This document shows, in pieces, positions 38,131 to 46,017 of a stretch of 64,000 nucleotides of DNA. Every line of letters begins with the position of its first letter. Position 1 is the stretch's first letter. The notes under the pieces are model-generated. The model worked only from the letters and a program-made list of their open reading frames with translations, was not told the DNA's origin and did no database searches. The position numbers were made by a program, and so were the translations under genes. This DNA is from Propionivibrio dicarboxylicus (GTDB lineage: Bacteria; Pseudomonadota; Gammaproteobacteria; Burkholderiales; Rhodocyclaceae). The DNA is taken from contig NZ_FNCY01000002.1 in NCBI RefSeq assembly GCF_900099695.1, positions 1 through 64,000 on the forward strand, in the 5' to 3' direction.

Positions 38131-39051
38131 ATGATCGAACATCTCATCCCCATTCTCGCCGGCACCTTCGGCGCCGCCGTTCCGCTGATCTTCGCGGGGC
38201 TCGGCGAACTCGTCACCGAACGCACGGGCGTCATCAACCTCGGCGTCGAAGGCATGATGCTGATCGGCGCCATCGCCGGTTTCGCCGCTGCCGCGGAGAC
38301 CGGTTCCGGCGCCGCCGTCGGCATCCCCGCCGGCGCGCTCGCCGGTGCCGGCATCGCGCTGGTCTTCGGCTTCTTCGCGCTGTCGCTGGCCGCCAACCAG
38401 GCCGCCTGCGGGCTGGCACTGACGATTTTCGGTATCGGCCTCTCGGCCTTCATCGGCCAGCACTACATCAGCTACAGCCTGCCCGGGCTCAAGCCGATCA
38501 TCATCCCCTTGCTCTCGGACATCCCGGTGCTCGGCCCGATCGTTTTCAAGCAGGATGCCGTCGTCTACCTGTCGCTGCTGGCGTTTGCCGCGATCGCCTG
38601 GACGCTCGCCAAAACCCGCCTCGGCCTGCTGCTCAAGGCGATCGGCGAATCGCCCGAAGCCGCCCATGCGATCGGCTATCCGGTCATCAGCATCCGCTTC
38701 GGCGCCGTTGCTTTCGGCGGCGCCATGGCGGGGATCGCCGGCGCGTATCTCTCCACAGTCTATACGCCGCTGTGGGTGCAGAACATGAGTGCCGGACGCG
38801 GCTGGATCGCTGTCGCGCTGGTGGTTTTCGCGTCCTGGAAACCGGCACGACTGATGCTCGGCGCCTACCTGTTCGGCGCCGTCACGATCCTGCAATTCCA
38901 TGCCCAGGGACTAGGCATCATCGTTCCGGTGCAATTCCTCGCGTCGCTTCCTTATGTCGCAACGATCATCGTGCTGGTAATCATCTCGCGCGATCGCCGC
39001 GTTCTCCAGAACAACCTGCCAGCCTCGCTCGGCAAACCTTTCCTGCCCTGA
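38131..39051 (+). CDS. Nucleoside-type ABC transporter permease 2
   Basis: A 306-residue membrane protein of the same family. LVTERTGVINLGVEGMMLIGAIAGF (~28-52) is the paired form of the motif in permease 1. GESPEAAHAIGYPVISIR and SAGRGWIAVALVVFASWKP are the coupling and late-helix segments. The frame is open upstream inside permease 1, but ATG 38131, 16 nt after its stop, gives the standard N-terminus. It forms the channel as a heterodimer with permease 1. Confidence 0.92.
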   Translation: MIEHLIPILAGTFGAAVPLIFAGLGELVTERTGVINLGVEGMMLIGAIAGFAAAAETGSGAAVGIPAGALAGAGIALVFGFFALSLAANQAACGLALTIFGIGLSAFIGQHYISYSLPGLKPIIIPLLSDIPVLGPIVFKQDAVVYLSLLAFAAIAWTLAKTRLGLLLKAIGESPEAAHAIGYPVISIRFGAVAFGGAMAGIAGAYLSTVYTPLWVQNMSAGRGWIAVALVVFASWKPARLMLGAYLFGAVTILQFHAQGLGIIVPVQFLASLPYVATIIVLVIISRDRRVLQNNLPASLGKPFLP

Positions 39052-39064
39052 CCGCCCAACGCCC

Positions 39065-40423
39065 ATGACCACGCTCCTGCTCAACCATGCCGATGTTCTT
39101 GTCACCATGGATGCCGAACGTCATGAAATCCGTGACGGTGGCGTATTCATCCGCGATGGCGTGATCGAGGCCGTCGGACCGAGCGACAGCCTGCCAGCCT
39201 ACGCCGACGAAGTCGTTTCCCTCGCCGGCTGCGTTGCCATGCCCGGGCTCGTCAACACGCACCACCACATGTATCAGAGCCTGACGCGGGCGATTCCCGG
39301 CGCGCAGGACGCGGAACTCTTCGCCTGGTTGCGCCGCCTCTATCCGATCTGGGCCGGCATCACCCCGGAAATGATCCGGGTATCGACGCAAACCGCGATG
39401 GCCGAACTGATCCTGTCGGGATGCACGACCAGCAGCGATCACCTCTATCTCTATCCGAACGGCGCCCGACTCGACGACTCGATCGAAGCTGCCGCCGAAA
39501 TCGGCATGCGTTTCCACGCCGCGCGCGGCAGCATGAGCGTCGGCGAGAGTGCCGGCGGTTTGCCGCCCGACCGGCTCGTCGAGGACGAGGCGGCGATTCT
39601 CAAGGACACGCAACGCCTGATCGAAACCTGGCACAACCCCGCCCGCCATGCCATGCAGCGCATCGTCGTGGCGCCCTGCTCGCCCTTCTCGGTCAGCCGC
39701 GACCTCATGCGCGAAGCGGCGAATCTGGCCCGCTCCTTCGGCGTTTCGCTGCACACGCATCTTGCCGAAAACGACAACGACATCGCCTACAGCCGCGAAA
39801 AATTCGCCATGACACCGGCGCAATATGCCGAGTCGCTGGGCTGGGTCGGCCCCGACGTCTGGCATGCGCACTGCGTCAAGCTCGATGCCGAAGGGATCGC
39901 CCTCTTCGCCCGCACCGGCACCGGCGTCGCCCACTGCCCGTGTTCGAACATGCGACTGGCCTCGGGCATCGCGCCGATTCCGGCGATGCGTGCTGCCGGC
40001 GTACCGGTCGGCATCGCCGTCGACGGCAGCGCCTCGAACGATTCCGGCCACCTGTTGGCCGAGACCCGGCAGGCCATGCTGCTTGCCCGCGTCGGTTTCG
40101 GCCCGGCGGCGATGAGTGCGCGACAGGCGCTCGAAATCGCGACATTGGGTGGCGCCAAGGTGCTCGGCCGTGACGACATCGGCGCGCTGGCGCCGGGCAT
40201 GAGCGCCGACATCGTCGCCTTCGGCCTCGACAGTCTCGACCTGACCGGCGCAGCCGTACACGACCCCGTCGCCGCCCTGCTCTTCTGCACGCCGCCAAGC
40301 GTAAGGCACTCGATCATCAACGGCCGGCGCATCGTCAGCGACGGCACCCTGGTGCCGATCGACCTGCCGGTGCTGATCGAACGGCACAACCGCTTGGCCG
40401 TCGAACTTCTCAACGCCAGATAA
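39065..40423 (+). CDS. Amidohydrolase, 8-oxoguanine deaminase-like
   Basis: A 452-residue metal-dependent deaminase. The metal site GLVNTHHHMYQSLTRA (~64-79), VSLHTHLAEND (~228), VWHAHCVKLD (~266) and VGIAVDGSASNDS (~316-328) mark the cytosine/guanine deaminase group. The HHHMYQSLTRA and SASNDSGHLLAE wording and the length match 8-oxoguanine deaminase of Pseudomonas; s-triazine hydrolases are the nearest alternative. It would turn 8-oxoguanine into urate plus ammonia. It follows the purine-type importer by 13 nt, which supports a purine substrate. Confidence 0.8.
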   Translation: MTTLLLNHADVLVTMDAERHEIRDGGVFIRDGVIEAVGPSDSLPAYADEVVSLAGCVAMPGLVNTHHHMYQSLTRAIPGAQDAELFAWLRRLYPIWAGITPEMIRVSTQTAMAELILSGCTTSSDHLYLYPNGARLDDSIEAAAEIGMRFHAARGSMSVGESAGGLPPDRLVEDEAAILKDTQRLIETWHNPARHAMQRIVVAPCSPFSVSRDLMREAANLARSFGVSLHTHLAENDNDIAYSREKFAMTPAQYAESLGWVGPDVWHAHCVKLDAEGIALFARTGTGVAHCPCSNMRLASGIAPIPAMRAAGVPVGIAVDGSASNDSGHLLAETRQAMLLARVGFGPAAMSARQALEIATLGGAKVLGRDDIGALAPGMSADIVAFGLDSLDLTGAAVHDPVAALLFCTPPSVRHSIINGRRIVSDGTLVPIDLPVLIERHNRLAVELLNAR

Positions 40424-40426
40424 AAG

Positions 40427-40450
40427 AAAACCGGTCGCATGACCGGTTTT
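40427..40450. terminator. Bidirectional terminator between the deaminase and gpt
   Basis: A 10-bp perfect stem with A and T tracts at both ends (AAAACCGGTC-GCAT-GACCGGTTTT) starts 3 nt after the deaminase stop, between convergent genes. A second stem (CCCGGC-ATCC-GCCGGG) follows at 40461-40476. Confidence 0.85.
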
Positions 40451-40489
40451 CCCCTTGCTGCCCGGCATCCGCCGGGTGAGTTCGCACGT

Positions 40490-41002
40490 CTACTTGTTCT
40501 TCTTGAGCGGCGGCACGAATTTGTAGTCGATATCCCAGGGGAAATATATCCACTTGTCCTGGTTGAATTCCTTGACACAGAGATCGACGATCTCGCGGCC
40601 CATCGGTTTGGCATAGAGCGTGGCGAAATACGCCTTGGGCAGCAATTTGCGGATGACGCGTGCGGTGTTGCCGGTATCGACGAGGTCGTCGATCAGCAAA
40701 TAGCCCTCGCCGTCGTGCTCGATACCTTTGAGGATCTTTACGTCCGAGCGCTTGATTTGCGCGCCTTCGCTGTCTTCCGCGCTTTCCTCGTAACTCGACG
40801 CGCAGATCGTGTCGATCAGGCGGATCTCCAGTTCGCGCGCCACCAGCGCCGCCGGAATCAGGCCGCCACGGGCGATGGCGATGATGCCCTTGAATGGGCC
40901 CTTGTCCATCAACGCATGGCACAAGACTCGGGTGTCGCGATGCAGTTCCGGCCAGGAAATGACGATATCGTCCCGATACGGGCTGACGAACGAAGCTTCC
41001 AT
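40490..41002 (-). CDS. gpt: Xanthine-guanine phosphoribosyltransferase
   Basis: A 170-residue type I phosphoribosyltransferase. IAIARGGLIPAALVARELEIR (~36-56) precedes the PRPP loop LLIDDLVDTGNTARVI (~95-110), and the C-terminus WIYFPWDIDYKFVPPLKK follows the XGPRT pattern. It salvages guanine, xanthine or hypoxanthine. The frame extends upstream to 41086, but ATG 41002 has GAGG 6 nt before it and gives the family length. It is convergent with the deaminase gene. Confidence 0.87.
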   Translation of the reverse strand: MEASFVSPYRDDIVISWPELHRDTRVLCHALMDKGPFKGIIAIARGGLIPAALVARELEIRLIDTICASSYEESAEDSEGAQIKRSDVKILKGIEHDGEGYLLIDDLVDTGNTARVIRKLLPKAYFATLYAKPMGREIVDLCVKEFNQDKWIYFPWDIDYKFVPPLKKNK

Positions 41003-41086
41003 GAAGATCCTCAGAGGCAGAGATGAAAGGTGCGAATTATATGCCGGTCCACGCCGGAAGGGAGCGTTGAGATGCTGTAAACGCAA

Positions 41087-41109
41087 GACGCGGCCCTGAA
41101 GGCCGCGTC
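41087..41109 (-). terminator. Terminator after the BMP-family gene
   Basis: A 9-bp perfect stem (GACGCGGCC/GGCCGCGTC, 5-nt loop) lies 13 nt past the stop on the minus strand. It is followed by only a weak T run (TTGCGTTT). Confidence 0.6.
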
Positions 41110-41122
41110 GCTTCGAAACGAC

Positions 41123-42199
41123 TTACTTCGGAATGCTGCCTTCGACGCCTTCGACGTAGAAATTCATCTTCTTCAACTCTGCGTCGGAATAGACCTTGCC
41201 AGCCGCCAGGAATTCCTTGCCCGACTGATCCTTGAGCGGCCCGGTGAACGGATGCAGTTTGCCGGCCTTGATGCCATCGCGGCGCTCTTCAGCCACCTTC
41301 TTCACGTCAGCGGGAACGGCTGTGCCGAAGTTGTCGATATTGACCGCGCCATCCTTGACGCCCCACCACAGGTCGCCGGTCTTCCACGTTCCGGCCTGGA
41401 CTTCTGCCGCCGTTTTCTTGTAGATCACGCCCCAGTTGAGGATCGATGCGGCCAGATGCGCCTTGCCACCGAACTTGGTCATGTCCGAATCCCAGCCGAA
41501 GGCCATGACGCCTTTTTCCTGGGCGGTCTGGACAACTGCCGGCGAATCGGTGTTCTGCATCAGCACGTCGCAGCCCTGCGAAATCAGCGCCAATGCCGCT
41601 TCACGCTCCTTGCCCGGATCGAACCATGCGTTCACCCAGATGACGCGGGTCGTCACCGCCGGATTGACGCTGCGCGCGCCGAGCGTGAAGGCGTTGATGT
41701 TGCGGATGACTTCAGGAATCGGAATCGACGCGACGATGCCGAGCTTGTTGCCCTTGCTCATCTTGCCGGCGACGACGCCGAGCATGTACGAGCCTTCATA
41801 GGTGCGGACGTCATAGACGCCGAGGTTCGGTGCCGTCTTGTAGCCGGTGGCGTGCATGAAGACGGTATTGGGGAAGGCCTTGGCGACCTTGACCATCTGG
41901 TTCATGTAACCGAAGGACGTGCCGAACACGACCTTGTGGCCCTTCTGAGCAAGATCGCGGAAGACGCGTTCGGCATCGGCCGTCTCCGGCACGTTCTCGA
42001 CGAAGGTGGTCTTGACCTTGCCGGCCGACTCGGTTTCGAGCATCTTCCGGCCGACGTCGTGCGAATACGTCCAGCCATGATCGCCGGTCGGGCCGATATA
42101 GACGAAGCCCGCCTTCAAGGGCTCGGCGGCATGAGCCAGGGTAAAGCAGGAAACGGCGGCAAACGCCGTCATCAGCGTTTTTAGACGAGATAGCGCCAT
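41123..42199 (-). CDS. BMP-family (Med-type) periplasmic nucleoside-binding protein
   Basis: A 358-residue binding protein with a signal peptide (LMTAFAAVSCFTLAHA, cleavage near residue 25). The BMP pattern is KAGFVYIGPTGDHGWTYSHD (~28-47), VVFGTSFGYMNQMVKVAKAFPN, GSYMLGVVAGKMSKGNKLGIV and VMAFGWDSDMTKFGG. BMP proteins bind nucleosides or purines and serve importers such as the one at 35.5-39.1 kb. Here the gene stands apart from it and on the opposite strand. AAGGAG lies before the ATG. Confidence 0.92.
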   Translation of the reverse strand: MALSRLKTLMTAFAAVSCFTLAHAAEPLKAGFVYIGPTGDHGWTYSHDVGRKMLETESAGKVKTTFVENVPETADAERVFRDLAQKGHKVVFGTSFGYMNQMVKVAKAFPNTVFMHATGYKTAPNLGVYDVRTYEGSYMLGVVAGKMSKGNKLGIVASIPIPEVIRNINAFTLGARSVNPAVTTRVIWVNAWFDPGKEREAALALISQGCDVLMQNTDSPAVVQTAQEKGVMAFGWDSDMTKFGGKAHLAASILNWGVIYKKTAAEVQAGTWKTGDLWWGVKDGAVNIDNFGTAVPADVKKVAEERRDGIKAGKLHPFTGPLKDQSGKEFLAAGKVYSDAELKKMNFYVEGVEGSIPK

Positions 42200-42319
42200 G
42201 CTGGAAACTCCTTGTATGCGGAAAACAGAGGGGGAAAAACCAAAACCGCATTGTCCGGAAGTTTGATGCGCTTGTACACCTCGGTTTACTTCATTCGCCG
42301 CGTACGGGAAAAGATCGGG

Positions 42320-43600
42320 TCATCGGGCGCAAAGAGCGCCGAACACAGCCTCGCCGGCAGCCAGCAGACGCTCGTCTTCACCGTGGCGCGCCACCAGTTG
42401 CACACCCAGAGGCAGGCCGCGCGGACCGACGCCGAACGGCAGGTGCAGACAGGGTACGCCGAGCAGGGTCCACAACCGGCCGCAGAGCGGATCGCCGGTT
42501 GCTGCGAGACCCTCGGGCGCCTCACCAAGCGCCGACAGGGTCATCAGCACGTCGGCATCACCGAGGAAGGTGTCAAACTGCGCGCGGCAACGCTGGGCGA
42601 GTTGCTGGTCGGCGACATAGCGATCGGGTGTCACCGACTCCGCCGACGCGATCAACTGCCGGAGCGGCGTGCTCAGCTGTGTCGCATGGCAGGCCACCTC
42701 ATGGCTCAAGGCTTCCGCGGCTTCGACCGCCATGATCTCGGTCTGGGCGGCATACAAGCCCTCGAACACGCCGGGAAGGTCGTGCTCGACAACGGTCGCG
42801 CCCTTTTGTGCCAAGCGTGCGGCGGCCGCCTCGAGCGTCGCCAACGCCGCCGGTTCGGCCCGCTCGGCCGCCGGAGTGCGGCACAGGACGATGCGCGGCA
42901 ATCCCGCCGCGGCCGGAATGCGCCCGGCACGCCCCGACAAGACACCGGCAAACAGCGCGGCATCGGCAACATCGCGGGCGAACACACCGATCGTATCGAG
43001 CGATTCCGACAAGGGTTTCACCCCGGCCCGGCAGATCCGCCCGAAACTCGGCTTGAAACCGACGACACCGCAATAGGCGGCGGGCCGGATCACCGACGCG
43101 GCCGTCTGCGTTCCATAGGCAAGCGGCACCATGCCATCGGCCACTGCCGCCGCCGAACCGCTCGACGACCCGCCCGGCGTCGCGCGGGGATCATGCGGAT
43201 TCGCCGTTTTCCCGGGGCAGTACGTGGCAAATTCCGTCGTCACCGTCTTGCCGAGCACCAACGCCCCCGCCGCACGCGCACGCGCGACACAGGCGGCATC
43301 CCAGGCCGGACGATGGCCTGCATAGATCGACGAACCATAGGCGGTCGGATACTGGACCGTGTCGATCAGATCCTTGACGCCCAGAGGCACGCCGGCCAAG
43401 GCCCCCCTAACACCGGCGGCATCGAGCCGACGCGCCTCGGCAAGCGCGTCGTCGACGTTGAGCCAAGTCCAGGCGCCCACCGTCGGCTCGCGCTCGGCAA
43501 TGCGCTCAAGACACGCACGTACCACGGCCTCGACCGTCGTCGTCCGCTGGGCGATGCGCTCGACAATCTGCCGGGCGCTCATTGGCATGAACGTCGTCAT
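42320..43600 (-). CDS. Amidase signature family protein
   Basis: A 426-residue Ser-cisSer-Lys amidase. GVPLGVKDLIDT holds the catalytic Lys (~73). TPGGSSSGSAAAVADG (~140-155) is the amidase signature. YGTQTAASVIRPAAYCGVVGFKPSFG holds the nucleophile Ser (~164). It hydrolyses an amide or carbamoyl bond of unknown substrate. The open frame reaches 43852, but ATG 43600 with GGAG and AAGG upstream is the likely start. It lies 40 bp after hydE on the same strand, so it may be the last gene of the hydrogenase operon or may serve the purine cluster. Confidence 0.88.
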   Translation of the reverse strand: MTTFMPMSARQIVERIAQRTTTVEAVVRACLERIAEREPTVGAWTWLNVDDALAEARRLDAAGVRGALAGVPLGVKDLIDTVQYPTAYGSSIYAGHRPAWDAACVARARAAGALVLGKTVTTEFATYCPGKTANPHDPRATPGGSSSGSAAAVADGMVPLAYGTQTAASVIRPAAYCGVVGFKPSFGRICRAGVKPLSESLDTIGVFARDVADAALFAGVLSGRAGRIPAAAGLPRIVLCRTPAAERAEPAALATLEAAAARLAQKGATVVEHDLPGVFEGLYAAQTEIMAVEAAEALSHEVACHATQLSTPLRQLIASAESVTPDRYVADQQLAQRCRAQFDTFLGDADVLMTLSALGEAPEGLAATGDPLCGRLWTLLGVPCLHLPFGVGPRGLPLGVQLVARHGEDERLLAAGEAVFGALCAR

Positions 43601-43640
43601 TGCCTTGTCTCCGTATTCGTCTCGCTCAGAAGGGAAATAC

Positions 43641-44777
43641 TCAAACACGCCGCGTGGCGTCGCCCCACTGATCGCGCAGGATACGCCGCCCGACCGAAGT
43701 AATCCGCCCTTCCAGACAGGCGGCACATTGTCCGGCACTGTCGTCGAGACAGGGTTTTCCGTCGTAGAGCGTGTATTCGCGCCGCACATGCAACGGCGTC
43801 GCCTGCGGCATGATGACATTGGCACCATAGCGCAAGCCCTGCTCGCGTCCATCGGGCGCCAGCGTCTGCAAGGCCGTCGTCGCGGCGATGTTGATCGACG
43901 GCAACAGCAGGCGGGTTGCAGCGATCATGCGCAAGGCGAGCGTCATGCGCGCTGGCACGTCGCGCACCGACGCCGAGTGCATCGGCGTCTGCTCGTGCGG
44001 GATGTACGGTCCCATGCCGATCATGTCGGCGCCGATGTCGCGAAAGAAGAACAGATCGTCGACAAGATCGTCGACCGTTTGTCCCGGCAAGCCGATCATG
44101 ACGCCCGTCCCGACGCGGTAACCGATCGCCTTCAGCGTTTTCAGGCAGTCGACGCGCGACGCGTAACGCTGTTCGGCCGGATGCAGCGCTGCGAACAATC
44201 GCGGCGACGAGGTCTCCATGCGCAGGAGATAACGATGCGCACCGGCCTCGTACCATTCGGCATAGGTTTCCGGCGATTGCTCGCCGACGCACAGCGTGAT
44301 GCCGACGCCTTCGCGCAGCGCGTCCGAACGCGTCGCCGCCTTGATCGCGCGCACAGCCTCGGTAACGAAAGCCGCGAACTTCTCGTCGCGCCGTTCGCCC
44401 GACTGAAGCACGACCGAACCATAACCCTGTTCGCCGCACCAGCGCGCCGTCTCGACAATCTCATCAAGCGCGAGCGTGTAGCGCGTCGGCGCCCGGTTGC
44501 TGCGGCGGATGCCACAGTAATAGCAGTCGAGCGTGCAGCGATTGGAGAACTCGATCAACCCACGCAGCCGCACCGTATCGCCGCAGTGCGTGAGCAAGGC
44601 CTGTTCGGCCGCCTGCCGGATGACCTCGACCTCATCGGCGAGATCCGTCGCCAGGATGCGCCGCAAGGTCTCGCGATCGGGCACACCCGATTGCAACCGG
44701 GCCACCATCGCCTGCGCCTCGACGCCGGGCGCGGTCACCGCCGTCTTGCGCACGAACTGGACCGTCGCCGTCGTCAT
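43641..44777 (-). CDS. hydE: [FeFe]-hydrogenase H-cluster radical SAM maturase HydE
   Basis: A 378-residue radical SAM protein that acts on the HydG-made iron-cyanide-carbonyl unit in building the [2Fe] subcluster. FSNRCTLDCYYCGIRR holds the CxxxCxxC cluster site (C81, C85, C88). GYGSVVLQSGERR and GVMIGLPGQTVDDLVDDLFFF are barrel segments typical of HydE. The C-terminal CLDDSAGQCAAC (C343, C351, C354) matches the optional second-cluster pattern C-x7-C-x2-C. MTTATVQF at 44777 overlaps the hydF stop by 4 nt (ATGA); the longer frame upstream is not used. Confidence 0.93.
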   Translation of the reverse strand: MTTATVQFVRKTAVTAPGVEAQAMVARLQSGVPDRETLRRILATDLADEVEVIRQAAEQALLTHCGDTVRLRGLIEFSNRCTLDCYYCGIRRSNRAPTRYTLALDEIVETARWCGEQGYGSVVLQSGERRDEKFAAFVTEAVRAIKAATRSDALREGVGITLCVGEQSPETYAEWYEAGAHRYLLRMETSSPRLFAALHPAEQRYASRVDCLKTLKAIGYRVGTGVMIGLPGQTVDDLVDDLFFFRDIGADMIGMGPYIPHEQTPMHSASVRDVPARMTLALRMIAATRLLLPSINIAATTALQTLAPDGREQGLRYGANVIMPQATPLHVRREYTLYDGKPCLDDSAGQCAACLEGRITSVGRRILRDQWGDATRRV

Positions 44778-46015
44778 CGGGCGCTCCCGGCCATGCCACG
44801 CCGATACGCATCGAGGGCAGCGGGGAAACATTCGAGCGCACGCTCGATGACGCCCTGCGAGACCGAAATGGCCATTCCGTAATTGGTCATCGGCACGCCC
44901 TGTTGCGCCGCGCGATATTGCCGCACGAGGATCTGCTTGCGCGTCACTGTACAGCCGCCGCACTGCACGATCAGCGCGTACGAACTCAGGTCCTCGGGAA
45001 AGTCCTTGCCAGAACGCACTTCGATGTCGAGATTGCCGCCAGCATACTGACGCAACCAGCGCGGAATCTTTACGCGGCCGATATCGTCGGCGAGCGCGTG
45101 GTGCGAACAGGCCTCGGCGATCAGCACCTTGTCGCCCGGTTTCAGGCGCGAGATGGCACCGGCGCCTTCGGCCAGGCCGATCATGTCGCCCTTGAAGCGC
45201 GCCATCAGGATCGAGAACGTCGTCATGCGGATGTCGGGCGGCGTATCGGCCGAAACCTTGTTCACCACCTGCGAATCGCAGACGACAAGCCGTGGCTTGT
45301 CGCTCATGCGAGCGAGCGCCGCGGCGAGTTCGCGCTCCTTGACCATCAGACCGACGGCATCGCTGTCGAGAATGTCGCGCATCGTCTGCACCTGCGGCAG
45401 GATCAGGCGACCTTTCGGCGCGCCGAGATCGATCGGCACGACAAGCACGACGAGATCGCCGGGGCCGATCAGATCGCCGACCAGGCGCGGATCTTCGATG
45501 CTGCTCTCCGGCGCCTGCCGGAACAGCGCTTCCTTGACCCGGTCGATGCCGCGCCCGGTAGCCGCCGAAATCGAAACGGTCTCGATCGCCTCGGCCGCGA
45601 GTTGCGCCAACTGCTCGGCCGGCGGCTCGCCAAGATCGCTCTTGTTGAAAACGATGGCAAACGGCGTATTGGCGGCGCGCAGCGTCGCCATCAAATCGCG
45701 TTCGGTCGCGGTCATTCCACCGGCATCGACAACGACGAGCGCGACATCGACGCGTTCCAGCACCTGGCGCGTCTTCTCGATACGCAGCGCGCCAAGATCG
45801 CCTTCGTCATCGAGACCGGCCGTATCGATGAAGACGACGGGGCCGAGCGGCGCCAGCTCGAAGGTCTTCTCGACCGGGTCGGTCGTCGTGCCGGGCTGGT
45901 CGGAAACGATGGACACCGACTGGCCGATCAGCGCATTCATCAGCGTCGACTTGCCGCTGTTACGACGGCCAAATATGCCGATGTGCAAGCGCAGGCCCTT
46001 GGGGGTTTCCAGCAT
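44774..46015 (-). CDS. hydF: [FeFe]-hydrogenase maturation GTPase HydF
   Basis: A 413-residue scaffold and GTPase that carries the [2Fe] precursor to HydA. The GTPase domain has GRRNSGKS (16-23), SDQPGTTTDP, FIDTAGLDDEG and FNKSD. A dimerisation domain and the C-terminal cluster domain follow. The latter has EACSHHALADD (CxH) and IVQCGGCTVTRKQI (CxxC). The His that often precedes CxxC is Gln here, leaving three Cys and the CxH His as ligands. MLETPKGLRLHIGIFG at 46015 follows the aspA stop by 2 nt. Confidence 0.93.
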   Translation of the reverse strand: MLETPKGLRLHIGIFGRRNSGKSTLMNALIGQSVSIVSDQPGTTTDPVEKTFELAPLGPVVFIDTAGLDDEGDLGALRIEKTRQVLERVDVALVVVDAGGMTATERDLMATLRAANTPFAIVFNKSDLGEPPAEQLAQLAAEAIETVSISAATGRGIDRVKEALFRQAPESSIEDPRLVGDLIGPGDLVVLVVPIDLGAPKGRLILPQVQTMRDILDSDAVGLMVKERELAAALARMSDKPRLVVCDSQVVNKVSADTPPDIRMTTFSILMARFKGDMIGLAEGAGAISRLKPGDKVLIAEACSHHALADDIGRVKIPRWLRQYAGGNLDIEVRSGKDFPEDLSSYALIVQCGGCTVTRKQILVRQYRAAQQGVPMTNYGMAISVSQGVIERALECFPAALDAYRRGMAGSAR

Positions 46016-46017
46016 GT

